Source of the DNA: DATFES01 sp035457725
Lineage (GTDB): Bacteria > Pseudomonadota > Alphaproteobacteria > CACIAM-22H2
Assembly (NCBI GenBank): GCA_035457725.1
Contig: DATIBC010000069.1
Coordinates: forward strand, 21,795-85,794
Length of the DNA: 64,000 nt
Reading direction: 5' to 3'
Of this stretch, positions 52,575-61,844 are shown in pieces (position 1 is the stretch's first letter; each line of letters begins with the position of its first letter). The notes under the pieces were generated by a model, which worked only from the letters and a program-made list of their open reading frames with translations, was not told where the DNA came from and did not search any database. Position numbers and translations under genes: made by a program.

Positions 52575-53563
52575 TCGATCACCTCGTCGGCGCGGGCAAG
52601 CAGCGAGGCGGGGATTTCGACGCCTAGCGCCTTTGCCGCTCGGAGATTAATGACCAGCTCGAATTGCGTCGGCTGTCTGACCGGCAGCTCGCCGGGCGTG
52701 GCGCCTTTTAGGATTTTGTCGACGAACGCGGCTGCCTGCCGCCACTGTTCCGGGAAACTCGGCGCATACGATATCAGGCCCCCGGCCTCCGCGTTTCTTC
52801 GATCGCCATACATCGACGGCAGCCGGTGCTTGGCCACGAGGTCTAAAAGATGCGCCTGGTTGAGCGTGAAAACGGCCTCAGGCACGACGAGAAGCGCCTC
52901 GGCCCGTGCTTGAGCCATCGCGGCGAAGGCGGCGTCGAATTCATCGGGGCTTCGAGTCTCGAGCGATTGAAGCTCGATGCCCAGCGCCCGCGCCGCGGAC
53001 ATCATGTCTCTTACCGCGAGCGGGTGAGAGGGGTTGGTCGGGTTCGAGAGAATCGCCACGCGGCGCGCCCTAGGGACTATCTCCTTGAGCAGCTCCAGGC
53101 CTTTGCCCATCAGCTCCAGGCCGACGCTGTACGCCAACCCGGTGACGTTTCCCCCCGGACGTGCAAGGCTCTCGACGAGCCCCAGCCGGACCGGGTCGCC
53201 GACATTGACCATGACGATTGGGATGGTCTCCGTGGCGTTTTTTGCCGCCAGCGCGGGCGTGGTCGGCCCGGCGACGATGACGTCCACCTTGAGCTGGACG
53301 AGCTCAGCGGCGAGATCGGGCAACCGCTCGAATCTGCCCTCGGCGAGTCGATAATCGATGACGAGGTTTCGCCCCTCGATCCATCCGTGCTCGGCGAGAC
53401 CTCGCTGGAACGCGGCGCGCAACTGCGAGCTAGCTGGTAAAGACGGAGAGCCCGGCGCAAGGTACCCGATCCGACGAACCTTCTCTCCCGGCTGCTGCGC
53501 GCGGGAGACGAACGGCCATCCGGCCGACCCGCCAAGCATCGCGATGAATTCGCGCCGCCGCAT
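52571..53563 (-). CDS. ABC transporter substrate-binding protein
   Basis: Periplasmic binding protein of 330 residues of the PF04392 type. Leader MRRREFIAMLGGSAGWPFVSRAQQ is typical of a large alphaproteobacterial paralogue family. Core segments are VRRIGYLAPGSP, IVAGPTTPALAAKNATETIPIVMVNVGDPV and ARPGGNVTGLA. Ligand unknown. No permease is adjacent. The ATG at 53563 begins the twin-arginine-like leader, seven codons after an alternative ATG. Confidence 0.87.
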   Translation of the reverse strand: MRRREFIAMLGGSAGWPFVSRAQQPGEKVRRIGYLAPGSPSLPASSQLRAAFQRGLAEHGWIEGRNLVIDYRLAEGRFERLPDLAAELVQLKVDVIVAGPTTPALAAKNATETIPIVMVNVGDPVRLGLVESLARPGGNVTGLAYSVGLELMGKGLELLKEIVPRARRVAILSNPTNPSHPLAVRDMMSAARALGIELQSLETRSPDEFDAAFAAMAQARAEALLVVPEAVFTLNQAHLLDLVAKHRLPSMYGDRRNAEAGGLISYAPSFPEQWRQAAAFVDKILKGATPGELPVRQPTQFELVINLRAAKALGVEIPASLLARADEVIE

Positions 53564-53711
53564 CAGCCCTCCCCCGGTGGCCAAACGCCGTGCGAGACGA
53601 TGGCCGGCAGCTTAGCAGATCGCCTGCTTTCGCTCTGTGCGAAATAGCACGGCTGGCGTTCGCCGCTCGGACGACGTTATCTTTCCTTTTCGGACAAACT
53701 TGCATTGCCGC

Positions 53712-54623
53712 TCAGCGATAGCCGGTGACGTCGGCGGGCTTACCCGCGTCCTGAACTTCCAGGACATAGCGCCAGGCATCTGGCTGGCTGCCGTCGCGAT
53801 CGGTGAAGCCATAGACCTTCGCCAGCTGCCCGCTGGACAATGAACGCCCGTTCCACCGCGATACGTCGGGATCGCATGCGAGCGCCGCGACGGCCCGGCC
53901 GACGAAGGCCGGACTTTCCGATATCGCGAAGTGTGGCGAACGCTGGGTGGCATCGCGCCAATTGGCCTCGCAGACGCCGTAGGCGTCGAGCATGGCTTCC
54001 GATCGCAGCCAGCCCGCAGTGAGCGAGACGGCGGTCGCGCCAAACGGACGCAGCTCGTGCGCCAGCGCAAACGCCATGCGGCCGACCGCCGCCTTGGCGA
54101 GATCGTAGAAGAACGAGACGCGATAGTTACGCGCGTTGTAATCATCCGTTCCGTCGGTCGTCTCGACGACCAGCCCGCCCGGCCTCTCGATCAGCAACGG
54201 CACGGCGAAATGGCTGGTGATCGCGTGCGTATCCACCGCCCGCCGCAAGGTGCGCAACCCATTTTCCAGCGACGATTGCCAAACCGACTTGTTCCACTCC
54301 ATCGTCGTGGCGCCCCAGATGTTATTGACCAGAACGTGCAGAACGCCCTGCTCGGATCGAATGCGCGCGACAAGCGCTTGGACCTGTTCGGGTTCGAGAT
54401 GATCGACCTGGACGGCGATGCCGTGGCCTCCGACCTGGTCGACCAGCGCCGCGGTCTCTTCGATCGTCTCCGGGCGGTTCATTTCTGAGCGTTGCGCGCG
54501 GGTCGTCCGCCCAGTGACGTAGACCGTCGCGCCGATCGCGCCCAACTCGACGGCGATTCCGCGCCCAGCACCTCTGGTCGCTCCGGCGACCAAGGCGACC
54601 TTGCCTCGCAGCGAGTTCATCAT
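53712..54623 (-). CDS. SDR-family oxidoreductase, DHRS1-like
   Basis: SDR of 303 residues, longer than classical. N-terminal VAGATRGAGRGIA binds the cofactor, NNIWGAT replaces the usual NNAG, and the active-site Tyr/Lys are in FFYDLAKAAV. This layout resembles DHRS1-type SDRs, in which the NNAG motif is altered. Substrate unknown. Confidence 0.85.
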   Translation of the reverse strand: MMNSLRGKVALVAGATRGAGRGIAVELGAIGATVYVTGRTTRAQRSEMNRPETIEETAALVDQVGGHGIAVQVDHLEPEQVQALVARIRSEQGVLHVLVNNIWGATTMEWNKSVWQSSLENGLRTLRRAVDTHAITSHFAVPLLIERPGGLVVETTDGTDDYNARNYRVSFFYDLAKAAVGRMAFALAHELRPFGATAVSLTAGWLRSEAMLDAYGVCEANWRDATQRSPHFAISESPAFVGRAVAALACDPDVSRWNGRSLSSGQLAKVYGFTDRDGSQPDAWRYVLEVQDAGKPADVTGYR

Positions 54624-54796
54624 GCCGACCTCGATCGTGGATTACTGGAAATCGTCACGCCCACGGTCGGCCGCGCGGCCAACCGCCCACCAATCCTGCA
54701 AAGGCGGTCACACGCGTGATGCGCTTTGCGCCTTGGTCACTGCCGCGAGCAGAACGACGAATTCGATCGATCCCGGCTCGGCGCGCCAGGACCGCG

Positions 54797-55363
54797 TTAC
54801 GGCCGCGCCCCGGCGCGCTTCAACGTTTCCACGACGGTGCGATGTCCGTTGGTTTCCGCCCAGGCAAGCGCCGTACGCCCGGTATAATCCTGCTTGTCGA
54901 GCGGTGCGCGCGCGGCGATCAGGCGCCGGGTGACGGCGAGTCGTCCGGCCCGCGCCGAATAGATCAGCGGCGTGACTCCCTCGCGATTCTCAAGGTCGAC
55001 GCGCGCGCCGGCCTCGATCAACGCGGCGACGACATCGTCATGGCCGCGTTCGGCGGCCAAATGCAGCGCCGTGTTTCCCGCCCGATCGCGGGCGTCGATT
55101 CGCGCGCCGTATTTGACGAGCGCGGCGACGACGCCGAGATAGCCGCCCATCGCCGCGCCGATCAGCGCCGGCCGATCGTCGAAATCGCTGACATTGGGCG
55201 ACTGGCCGGCGACCAGCATGCGGTGCACCTGTTCGAGATCGCCGATACGCGCCAAATCGGCGAGCGGCGCGCGCTTGTACAATTCGAGTTCCAACTCGGC
55301 CAAGGCGGATGCCTGGAGCAGTCCCAGCGCGAGGAGCGATGAAATCAAGCCTCGCCGCAGCAT
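54797..55363 (-). CDS. Ankyrin-repeat protein, exported
   Basis: Protein of 188 residues with a signal peptide (MLRRGLISSLLALGLLQASALAE) and about four ankyrin repeats; the clearest is GNTALHLAAERGHDDVVAALIEAGA, followed by GVTPLIYSARAGR and GRTALAWAETNGHR. Likely periplasmic, mediating protein contacts. Start ATG at 55363 gives the signal peptide directly. It adjoins the cobK gene on the same strand, but a functional link is not evident. Confidence 0.85.
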   Translation of the reverse strand: MLRRGLISSLLALGLLQASALAELELELYKRAPLADLARIGDLEQVHRMLVAGQSPNVSDFDDRPALIGAAMGGYLGVVAALVKYGARIDARDRAGNTALHLAAERGHDDVVAALIEAGARVDLENREGVTPLIYSARAGRLAVTRRLIAARAPLDKQDYTGRTALAWAETNGHRTVVETLKRAGARP

Positions 55364-55427
55364 TTCCGATCCTTCAGCCATTCGACCCATGCTCGAAAGC
55401 TTGTATTAGGTCGCATCGCGCGGCGGG

Positions 55428-56183
55428 TCAATCGGCCAGCCGCTGGGATAGCCAGTCGAGCGCCGCTTCGACGCCACCGACCGTGTCGCCCACCGGCGCG
55501 GTGGGGCGGCGGATCATCACCACCGGAATCCGCGCGGCGCGCGCCGCTGCCAGCTTGGCTACGGTGGCTTGGCCGCCGCTCGCCTTGGTCACCAGCGCAT
55601 CGATGCCATAGCGCTCGATGATCGCGCGTTCGCCATCGACCGAGAATGGCCCGCGACCGAAGATAATCTCGTGCTCCGGGAGGTCCAGTTTAGCCTCGGT
55701 TCGATCGACACGGCGAACCAAGAACCATTTACCGGTGAGCGCAGTGAACGCTGAAACGCCATCGGCGCCGAATGTAAGCCAAATGCGCTCTCCCAGATCC
55801 ATCACAGCGCGGGCCGCCGCCGCCGCGTCGTCGACCATGATCCAGCGGTCGCCCGCCTCCGGTCGCCATTGCGGTCGATCGATCGCGACGAACGGTACCG
55901 CGGCGGCCATTGATGCCGCGCGAGCGTTGGCTTTGATCCGTATCGCGAAAGGATGCGTTGCGTCGATCATCAATCCGATTCGTTCGGCGCGAAGGTAATC
56001 GGCAAGGCCGTCGGCACCGCCAAATCCGCCGATCCGCACCCGACCTGCAGGTCGCCTTGGCGATTTCGTCCGACCCGCAAGCGAAGTAATGACATCGAGC
56101 CGCGCGCCGAAACGCGCGACCGATGCCGCGGCGAGCGCCCGCGCTTCCGCCGTTCCGCCAAGGATCAGCAGCCGCGCGCTCAC
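55428..56183 (-). CDS. cobK: Precorrin-6A reductase
   Basis: NADPH-dependent reductase of 251 residues converting precorrin-6A to precorrin-6B. The start LLILGGTAEARALA and the segments GFGGADGLADYLRAERI, DATHPFA and VTKASGG are diagnostic of CobK/CbiJ. Its ATG overlaps the stop of cbiD (ATGA), so the two are coupled. Together with cobM this supports the aerobic corrin route. Confidence 0.93.
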   Translation of the reverse strand: MSARLLILGGTAEARALAAASVARFGARLDVITSLAGRTKSPRRPAGRVRIGGFGGADGLADYLRAERIGLMIDATHPFAIRIKANARAASMAAAVPFVAIDRPQWRPEAGDRWIMVDDAAAAARAVMDLGERIWLTFGADGVSAFTALTGKWFLVRRVDRTEAKLDLPEHEIIFGRGPFSVDGERAIIERYGIDALVTKASGGQATVAKLAAARAARIPVVMIRRPTAPVGDTVGGVEAALDWLSQRLAD

Positions 56184-57307
56184 GGCCCGGCGCGGCCGAT
56201 CAGCCGACCGCCGCGATCGAAGACGACGACATCGACGGCCGTCGGGCCGGCGAGCGCGTCTAACGTTACCCCGCGCGCGCGGTACGCCACCACATCGGCG
56301 AGCTTCACGCCGGCCTCCTCAGCGAGCGCCAGCACTTCTCCGGCCGATGTCGCGGCGCTGGCACGCGCGACCGTCGAATCCGACGCCCCGTGCTGCGCCA
56401 GTATTTGGCCGAGCGCGCCGATGTCGACGCGCGAGCGGGCCGAGTGCAGGTCGAGATGGCCAGCGGCGAGCTTGGCGAGCTTGCCGAAGCCTCCGGCGAC
56501 GGTCAGCCACGGTACGTCATGGCGGCGCAGATACTTGAGCGTGCCGCCGACGAAATCGCCCATGTCGATGAGCGCCGTGTCGCTCAGCCCGTACAGCGCC
56601 TTCACCGCCGCCTCGGAGGTCGAGCCGGTGGCGGCGGCGATATGATCGAGACTGGCGGCGCGCGCGACGTCGATGCCGCGATGGATCGAATGGATCCAGG
56701 CCGAGCATGAAAACGGCACGACGATCCCAGTGGTGCCAAGGATCGACAGACCACCGACGATGCCAAGGCGTGCATTGAGCGTCTTGGCGGCGAGTCGCTC
56801 GCCGCCCGGAATCGCCACGCTCACCTCGAAGTCGCTGGCGCCGCCGCAATGGTCGATCGTGTCGGCGATCGCGCGCGCGATCATCGCCCGCGGGCCAGGG
56901 TTAATTGCCGGTTCGCCGACGGCCAGCGCCAGACCCGGACGCGTCACCGTTCCCACTCCCTCGCCGGCGCGGAAGGTGACGCCGCTCCGCGGAGGACCGG
57001 CGCGGACGCGCGCCAGCACCAGCGCGCCGTGGGTAACGTCCGGGTCGTCGCCAGCGTCCTTGATCACGCCGGCCATCGCCCAGTCGACGCCGCGCAGGGT
57101 ACGCGCCAACGGAAAACTCGGCCTTTGGCCCTGCGGCAGCACGATCGACACCGGATCGGGGAAGCGGCCGGTGAGCAGCCCTTCGCACGCCGCGCGCGCC
57201 GCCGCCGCCGCACAGGCGCCGGTCGTCCAGCCCTTGCGCAGCGGGCCCGCCGGGCGCAAATCGCGGTCGGGCGCCGCCGTCGGCCGTTCCTCGGAGGAAT
57301 CCGCCAT
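56180..57307 (-). CDS. cbiD: Cobalt-precorrin-5B C(1)-methyltransferase
   Basis: Methyltransferase of 375 residues of the CbiD family. Near the N-terminus is the signature LRKGWTTGACAAAAARAA, and later GNTSEAAVKALYG-like text (GSTSEAAVKALYG) and FGKLAKLAAGHLDLHS occur. CbiD normally belongs to the anaerobic route; its co-occurrence with aerobic-type cobM and cobK is known in alphaproteobacteria lacking CobF. Upstream is the anion carrier gene on the same strand, 29 bases away. Confidence 0.93.
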   Translation of the reverse strand: MADSSEERPTAAPDRDLRPAGPLRKGWTTGACAAAAARAACEGLLTGRFPDPVSIVLPQGQRPSFPLARTLRGVDWAMAGVIKDAGDDPDVTHGALVLARVRAGPPRSGVTFRAGEGVGTVTRPGLALAVGEPAINPGPRAMIARAIADTIDHCGGASDFEVSVAIPGGERLAAKTLNARLGIVGGLSILGTTGIVVPFSCSAWIHSIHRGIDVARAASLDHIAAATGSTSEAAVKALYGLSDTALIDMGDFVGGTLKYLRRHDVPWLTVAGGFGKLAKLAAGHLDLHSARSRVDIGALGQILAQHGASDSTVARASAATSAGEVLALAEEAGVKLADVVAYRARGVTLDALAGPTAVDVVVFDRGGRLIGRAGP

Positions 57308-57336
57308 CGCACAAGCCTAGCAACCGGCAAGGACCG

Positions 57337-58578
57337 CTACCAGCGCAGCCACCCGCCCCAGCCGAGCCACGCCATGGCGACGGCCATCGATAGCAGCGTC
57401 ATCGGCACGCCAGCGCGGGCATGATCGGCGAAGCTGAGCCGCACGCCCATCATTGCCGCCCGCTCGGCGACAATCAGATTGGCGATGCTGCCGACAAGGA
57501 AAAAGTTTCCGGCGAGCGTGGTCAGCAGCGCCAACGCATAGAGCGCGCCTTCGCCGATTTCCGGCCAGATCGCCAGAAGCATCACGACCGCCGGAACGTT
57601 GCCGATGGTGTTGCTGGCGACGAGCGCCAGCGGTGCCAGGATCGTCAGACGGTCGGGCAGCCAGCCCCGCTGGGCGAGCCAGTCGAGCCCCTGGCCCGCC
57701 AAGCCGGTGGCGGCGAACGCGTCGTTGACGACGAACAGTCCGACGAAAAGCAGCAGCAGCGGCCAATCGACCGAGGTCAGCATTTCGCGGCTGGCGAAGC
57801 GGCGGCTGGTCAGCAGCAAGGCGGCGACGGCGAGTGCCGAGAGCTCGCGCGGAATCGGCGTCGCGAACAGCGCCAGCAGCGCCAACGTGGCGAGCGTCGC
57901 TTTTATCGTTTGGCCGCGATCGACCGCCACGGCGGCGCGCCCAGCTTGCGATGCCGGCAATGCCACGGCGATGGGCGCGAGCTGCTTGCGCCAGACGATG
58001 CGTACGGCGGCGAACACCGCGATCAACGTCAACGCCGCCGGTACGAGGCAGACCGCGAAGAACCGCCAGAAATCGAGGCCGCCGACCTGCCCGATGACGA
58101 TGTTTTGCGGATTGCCGATCAGCGTCGCCGCCGAGCCGGCATTGCTGGCGCCGGCCAACGCGAACAGGTAGGGGCGAGGATCGCGGCCGTTGCGGGCAAA
58201 TCCGGCGCACAGCAACGGCGTCATGACGAAGACGACCACGTCGTTGACCAGCACCGCCGAGAGCCCGCCCGCAAGCACGACGATCCCGGCCAAGAGTCGC
58301 GTCGGGCGGCCATCGACGCGCGCGATCCGATCGGCGACGGCGTCGTAGAAGCCCGCCGCGGCGAAGCGCGCCGAGACGATCATCAGTGCGAACAGCAGCA
58401 GGATCGTCGGAAAGTGCACTGCCTCCACCGCGCGCTCGGGCGTGATCGCGCCGCCGGCGGCGAGCACGATCGCCGCGACCAGCGCGATGCCGCTGCGGTC
58501 AATCTTCAGCCCCGGCATGCGGCCGAGCGCCATGCCGAGATAGGTGAGAACGAAAACGGTGACGGTGAGCGTGAGCAT
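57337..58578 (-). CDS. ArsB/NhaD-like anion or ion carrier (IT superfamily)
   Basis: Inner-membrane transporter of 413 residues with 10-12 helices, related to ArsB, CitM and SLC13-type carriers. The duplicated reentrant motifs appear as LVNDVVVFVMTP with GNPQNIVIG, and SNTIGNVPAVVMLL later. Substrate unknown. It shares a strand with cbiD and cobK and may be co-transcribed, so import of cobalt-related or organic anions is a possible but weak guess. Confidence 0.87.
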   Translation of the reverse strand: MLTLTVTVFVLTYLGMALGRMPGLKIDRSGIALVAAIVLAAGGAITPERAVEAVHFPTILLLFALMIVSARFAAAGFYDAVADRIARVDGRPTRLLAGIVVLAGGLSAVLVNDVVVFVMTPLLCAGFARNGRDPRPYLFALAGASNAGSAATLIGNPQNIVIGQVGGLDFWRFFAVCLVPAALTLIAVFAAVRIVWRKQLAPIAVALPASQAGRAAVAVDRGQTIKATLATLALLALFATPIPRELSALAVAALLLTSRRFASREMLTSVDWPLLLLFVGLFVVNDAFAATGLAGQGLDWLAQRGWLPDRLTILAPLALVASNTIGNVPAVVMLLAIWPEIGEGALYALALLTTLAGNFFLVGSIANLIVAERAAMMGVRLSFADHARAGVPMTLLSMAVAMAWLGWGGWLRW

Positions 58579-58720
58579 CGCGGCAAACGGCGTGATCGGG
58601 CGGCGTCAACACCATACGCGAATCGCCGGCAAATCAAGTGCGCGTCGGCGCCAACCCGGGCGGAGGAGCCCTACCGGCGTGGTCGCGCCTCGACGTGGCT
58701 TGCGCTAGGCTAGTCCCGTC

Positions 58721-59563
58721 ATGGAAAAGTTGCCGTTCGAGTTGCCGGAATTCGCGCCCGGCTGGGTGTGGCTGGTCGGCGCCGGACCGGGGGATCCCGG
58801 GCTGCTGTCGCTCTTGGCGCTGCATGCGCTGCGCAACGCCGATACCGTGGTCTACGACGCGCTGGTCGATTCGCGCATTCTCGCCATGGCGCGGCAAGGC
58901 GCTTCGCTCGAATACGCCGGCAAACGCGGCGGTCGGCCGTCGCCCAAGCAGCCCGACATCTCCGAGCGGCTGGTCCGGCTGGCCCAAGCAGGTCATCGCG
59001 TGCTGCGACTGAAGGGCGGCGATCCATTCGTCTTCGGCCGCGGCGGTGAGGAGGCGTTGGCGCTAGTCGCGGCGGGCGTTCCGTTCCGCGTCGTGCCGGG
59101 CGTCAGCAGTGGAATCGGCGGTCTCGCTTATGCCGGCGTGCCGGTGACCCACCGTGACGTCAACCATGCGGTGACGTTCATCACCGGACACGGCGTCACC
59201 GGGGAAGTGCCTGACGGCCTCGACTGGCCGTCGCTCGCCAAGGGCGCGCCGGTGCTGGTCATCTACATGGCGCTCAAGCATCTCGATGTGATCGCCGGCA
59301 AGCTGATCGCCGCCGGTCGTGCCTCGCATGAGCCGACCGCCGTCGTCAGCCGCGCCGCGACGCCCGCTCAACGGGTGCTCGAGACGACGTTGGGGTCCGC
59401 CGCCGCCGACGTCGTGGCCGCCGGCATCGAGCCGCCGGCAATCGTCGTCATCGGCGAGGCGGTGCGGCTGCGCGCCGGGCTCGACTGGTTGGGCGCATTG
59501 TCCGGCCGCGTGCTCGACGCCGATCCATTACGGCTGCGCCGCCGCCACGAGACAGCCTCGTGA
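58721..59563 (+). CDS. cobA: Uroporphyrinogen-III C-methyltransferase
   Basis: SUMT of 280 residues methylating uroporphyrinogen III at C-2 and C-7 to precorrin-2, the branch point to cobalamin. Motifs are VWLVGAGPGDPGLLSLLALHAL near residue 15, VVYDALVD, LKGGDPFVFGRGGEE and PAIVVIGE at the end. No fused siroheme-synthase domain. Its stop overlaps the next start by four bases (GTGA). Confidence 0.95.
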   Translation: MEKLPFELPEFAPGWVWLVGAGPGDPGLLSLLALHALRNADTVVYDALVDSRILAMARQGASLEYAGKRGGRPSPKQPDISERLVRLAQAGHRVLRLKGGDPFVFGRGGEEALALVAAGVPFRVVPGVSSGIGGLAYAGVPVTHRDVNHAVTFITGHGVTGEVPDGLDWPSLAKGAPVLVIYMALKHLDVIAGKLIAAGRASHEPTAVVSRAATPAQRVLETTLGSAAADVVAAGIEPPAIVVIGEAVRLRAGLDWLGALSGRVLDADPLRLRRRHETAS

Positions 59564-59805
59564 GACGATCCCGTACCACGGCGATCGCGCTTGCCGCGTT
59601 GCTCGTCGCCGCCTGCGCCGGTCCGACGACGCGCTGGGTCAAGGAAGGCGGCAGCGCCGAGGAATTGCGTTTGACCCAAGACGAGTGCGCGCGCCAGGGG
59701 CGGCGTTATGATTTCCTCGGGCCCGACGCCGGCCAGTCGGACATCTACCGCGCCTGCATGGAGCGTCACGGCTGGCGGCGGTCGCGCGAGGCGCCGGCCA
59801 AATGA
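59560..59805 (+). CDS. Small lipoprotein, unknown function
   Basis: Peptide of 81 residues with a signal anchor and a lipobox, LLVAAC (Cys at about residue 19), suggesting a lipid-modified, membrane-tethered protein. The mature part is acidic/basic mixed with two further Cys (DECARQGRRYDF and YRACMERHGW), which could form a disulfide. GTG start overlapping the cobA stop, and the stop overlapping the SCO gene start, place it in one operon. Confidence 0.8.
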   Translation: MRRSRTTAIALAALLVAACAGPTTRWVKEGGSAEELRLTQDECARQGRRYDFLGPDAGQSDIYRACMERHGWRRSREAPAK

Positions 59806-60413
59806 CGCCAACGTTGCGCCGCTTGGCGACGATCGTCGGCGCCGTGCTGATCGGCGTGGCGATCGGATTCGGCGCGCGGTTCGCGCTGATCGATGACCGG
59901 CAGCAGGCGGAAGCGCCGGGAATCGGCACCGCGTTGATCGGCGGGCCGTTCGCGCTCACCGACCAGAACGGTGCGCGCCGCCTCGACGCGGAGTTCCGCG
60001 GCAAGCTGATGCTGGTTTTTTTTGGCTACACCTACTGCCCCGACATCTGCCCGCTTTCGCTCCAGCTGGTGAGCGATGTGCTCGACGCGCTCGGATCCGA
60101 CGCGGGCAAGGTCGCGCCGATTTTCATCACCGTCGATCCGCGGCGCGACACCGCATCGGCGCTCAAGAATTATCTGGCGAATTTTTCGCCGCAAATCGTC
60201 GGCCTCACGGGAACCGAGGAAGAGATCGCTGCCGTCGCCAAGGCCTATCGCGCTTATTTCAAGCTCAATGGCGATCCGGCGAAGGACGAAGGTTATCTCG
60301 TCGATCATACGACGCTGATCTACGTGATGGACCGTCAGGGCAAGCTGCTGACGCAGTTCACCCACGAGACGCCGCCCGAGCGCGTGACGGCGGCGCTCAG
60401 GCCCTATCTTTAG
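59802..60413 (+). CDS. SCO1/SenC family copper chaperone-like protein
   Basis: Membrane-anchored thioredoxin-fold protein of 203 residues. The N-terminal helix is residues 7-30; the copper-binding CxxxC is in YTYCPDICP, and the third ligand His is in DHTTLIYVMD near residue 167. SCO proteins help build the Cu(A) centre of cytochrome oxidase. Overlap by four bases with the lipoprotein gene indicates translational coupling. Its placement inside a cobalamin operon is unusual. Confidence 0.92.
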   Translation: MTPTLRRLATIVGAVLIGVAIGFGARFALIDDRQQAEAPGIGTALIGGPFALTDQNGARRLDAEFRGKLMLVFFGYTYCPDICPLSLQLVSDVLDALGSDAGKVAPIFITVDPRRDTASALKNYLANFSPQIVGLTGTEEEIAAVAKAYRAYFKLNGDPAKDEGYLVDHTTLIYVMDRQGKLLTQFTHETPPERVTAALRPYL

Positions 60414-60424
60414 CGGCGGGCGCG

Positions 60425-61744
60425 ATGGCGACGGCGCCAGGCCTGGTCATAGCCGCGCCTGCGTCGGGCAGCGGCAAGACGCTGCTGACGCTGGCGCTGC
60501 TGCGTGCGCTTCGCCAAGCCGGCGTGCGCGTGGCGGCGGCGAAGACGGGCCCCGATTTCATCGATCCGGCGTTCCACGCGGCGGCGAGCGGCAATCGGTG
60601 CCTCAACCTCGATCCGTGGGCGATGCGGCCGGCGACGCTCGACGCGCTGATACACCGCCTCGGCGGCAACGCCGATTTAGTTCTGTGCGAGGGCGTCATG
60701 GGCCTGTTCGATGGCATCGACGCCGCTGGGACGGGATCGACCGCCGATCTCGCCGCGTACGCCGGTTGGCCCGTCGTGCTGGTCGTCGATGCCCGTGGTC
60801 AAGCGGCATCCGCCGCGGCGCTCGTCGCCGGGTTCGCGCACCATCGCGTCGATGTCGACGTCGTCGGCGTGATCTTCAACCGCGTCGGCGGCGGCGCGCA
60901 TGTCGATGTGTTGCGGGGCGCCCTTGCCTCGCGTCTGCCGGAGATTGCGTTCCTCGGCGCGGTGCCGCGCAGCGACGATCTGGCGCTGCCCTCGCGCCAT
61001 CTTGGACTCGTCCAGGCCCGCGAGCACGGCGATCTCGCGGCATTCATCACGCGCGCCGCTGAGTCGGTCGCCGGGCGCGTCGATCTGGCGCGTTTGATGC
61101 GCCTTGCGCGTCAAACGCGAATAGGCGCCGCCGCCGCCGCGGCGCCGCTGCCGCCGCTTGGATCGCGGATCGCGGTAGCGCGCGACGACGCATTCGCCTT
61201 TGCCTATCCCGCGACGCTGGAGACTTGGCGCGCGCAGGGTTGCGCATTGTCGTTTTTCTCGCCGCTTGCCGACGAACCTCCCGCCGCGGACGCCGAGGCG
61301 GTTTATCTTCCGGGCGGATATCCCGAGCTTCATGCCGGCAAGATCGCCGCCGCCCGGCGATTTCTCGCCGCCCTGCGTGAAGCCGCGGAGCGGGGTGCGC
61401 TGGTCTATGGCGAGTGCGGCGGTTACATGACGCTGGGCCAAGGCCTGGTCGACGAGTCGGGCGCGCGCCATGCGATGGCCGGCCTGCTGCCGCTCGAATC
61501 CTCGTTCGCCGCCCGGCGATTGCACCTCGGATATCGCGTCGTGCGCTTGCTGTGCGATGCGCCATGGGCCGATCGCGATCAGGTTTTTCGCGGCCATGAG
61601 TTCCACTACGCGTGCGTGATCGACGAGGGCGAGGGCGAGCCGTTATTCGCCAGCCAAGACGCGCGCGGAGTGCCGCTCGGACCGGCGGGTCGGCGCGCCG
61701 GGCGCGTCATGGGCTCGTTCGTGCACCTGATCGATCTGGCATGA
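60425..61744 (+). CDS. cobB: Cobyrinate a,c-diamide synthase
   Basis: Glutamine-dependent amidase of 439 residues (CobB, also called CbiA) that amidates the a- and c-carboxylates of the corrin ring. The N-terminal deaminase-like ATP site APASGSGKTLLT and KTGPDFIDPAFH are followed by a C-terminal class I GATase-like domain: GGYPELHAGKIA and the nucleophile-bearing YGECGGYMTLG. The end (GHEFHYA and MGSFVHLIDLA) is complete. It begins 11 bases after the SCO stop. Confidence 0.95.
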   Translation: MATAPGLVIAAPASGSGKTLLTLALLRALRQAGVRVAAAKTGPDFIDPAFHAAASGNRCLNLDPWAMRPATLDALIHRLGGNADLVLCEGVMGLFDGIDAAGTGSTADLAAYAGWPVVLVVDARGQAASAAALVAGFAHHRVDVDVVGVIFNRVGGGAHVDVLRGALASRLPEIAFLGAVPRSDDLALPSRHLGLVQAREHGDLAAFITRAAESVAGRVDLARLMRLARQTRIGAAAAAAPLPPLGSRIAVARDDAFAFAYPATLETWRAQGCALSFFSPLADEPPAADAEAVYLPGGYPELHAGKIAAARRFLAALREAAERGALVYGECGGYMTLGQGLVDESGARHAMAGLLPLESSFAARRLHLGYRVVRLLCDAPWADRDQVFRGHEFHYACVIDEGEGEPLFASQDARGVPLGPAGRRAGRVMGSFVHLIDLA

Positions 61745-61844
61745 GCGCTTCGGTCTATCCGCAGCGGCCGGCGAATGTGTCCTTGCTGCAACGCAAGAAA
61801 GCGGTGTAACCTTCGCCGGCCACAATATCTAGGCGGTCACTGCG

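Noticed and set aside
57421..58713. Plus-strand open frame of 430 codons opposite the anion carrier
   Set aside because: Gln/Arg/Asp-rich text typical of the complement of a membrane-protein gene; the minus-strand carrier is well supported.
58579..58720. Possible cobalamin riboswitch before cobA
   Set aside because: I found no B12-box-like conserved core in this short gap, nor before the acyl-CoA synthetase/cobM pair. Regulation by riboswitch is therefore not claimed.
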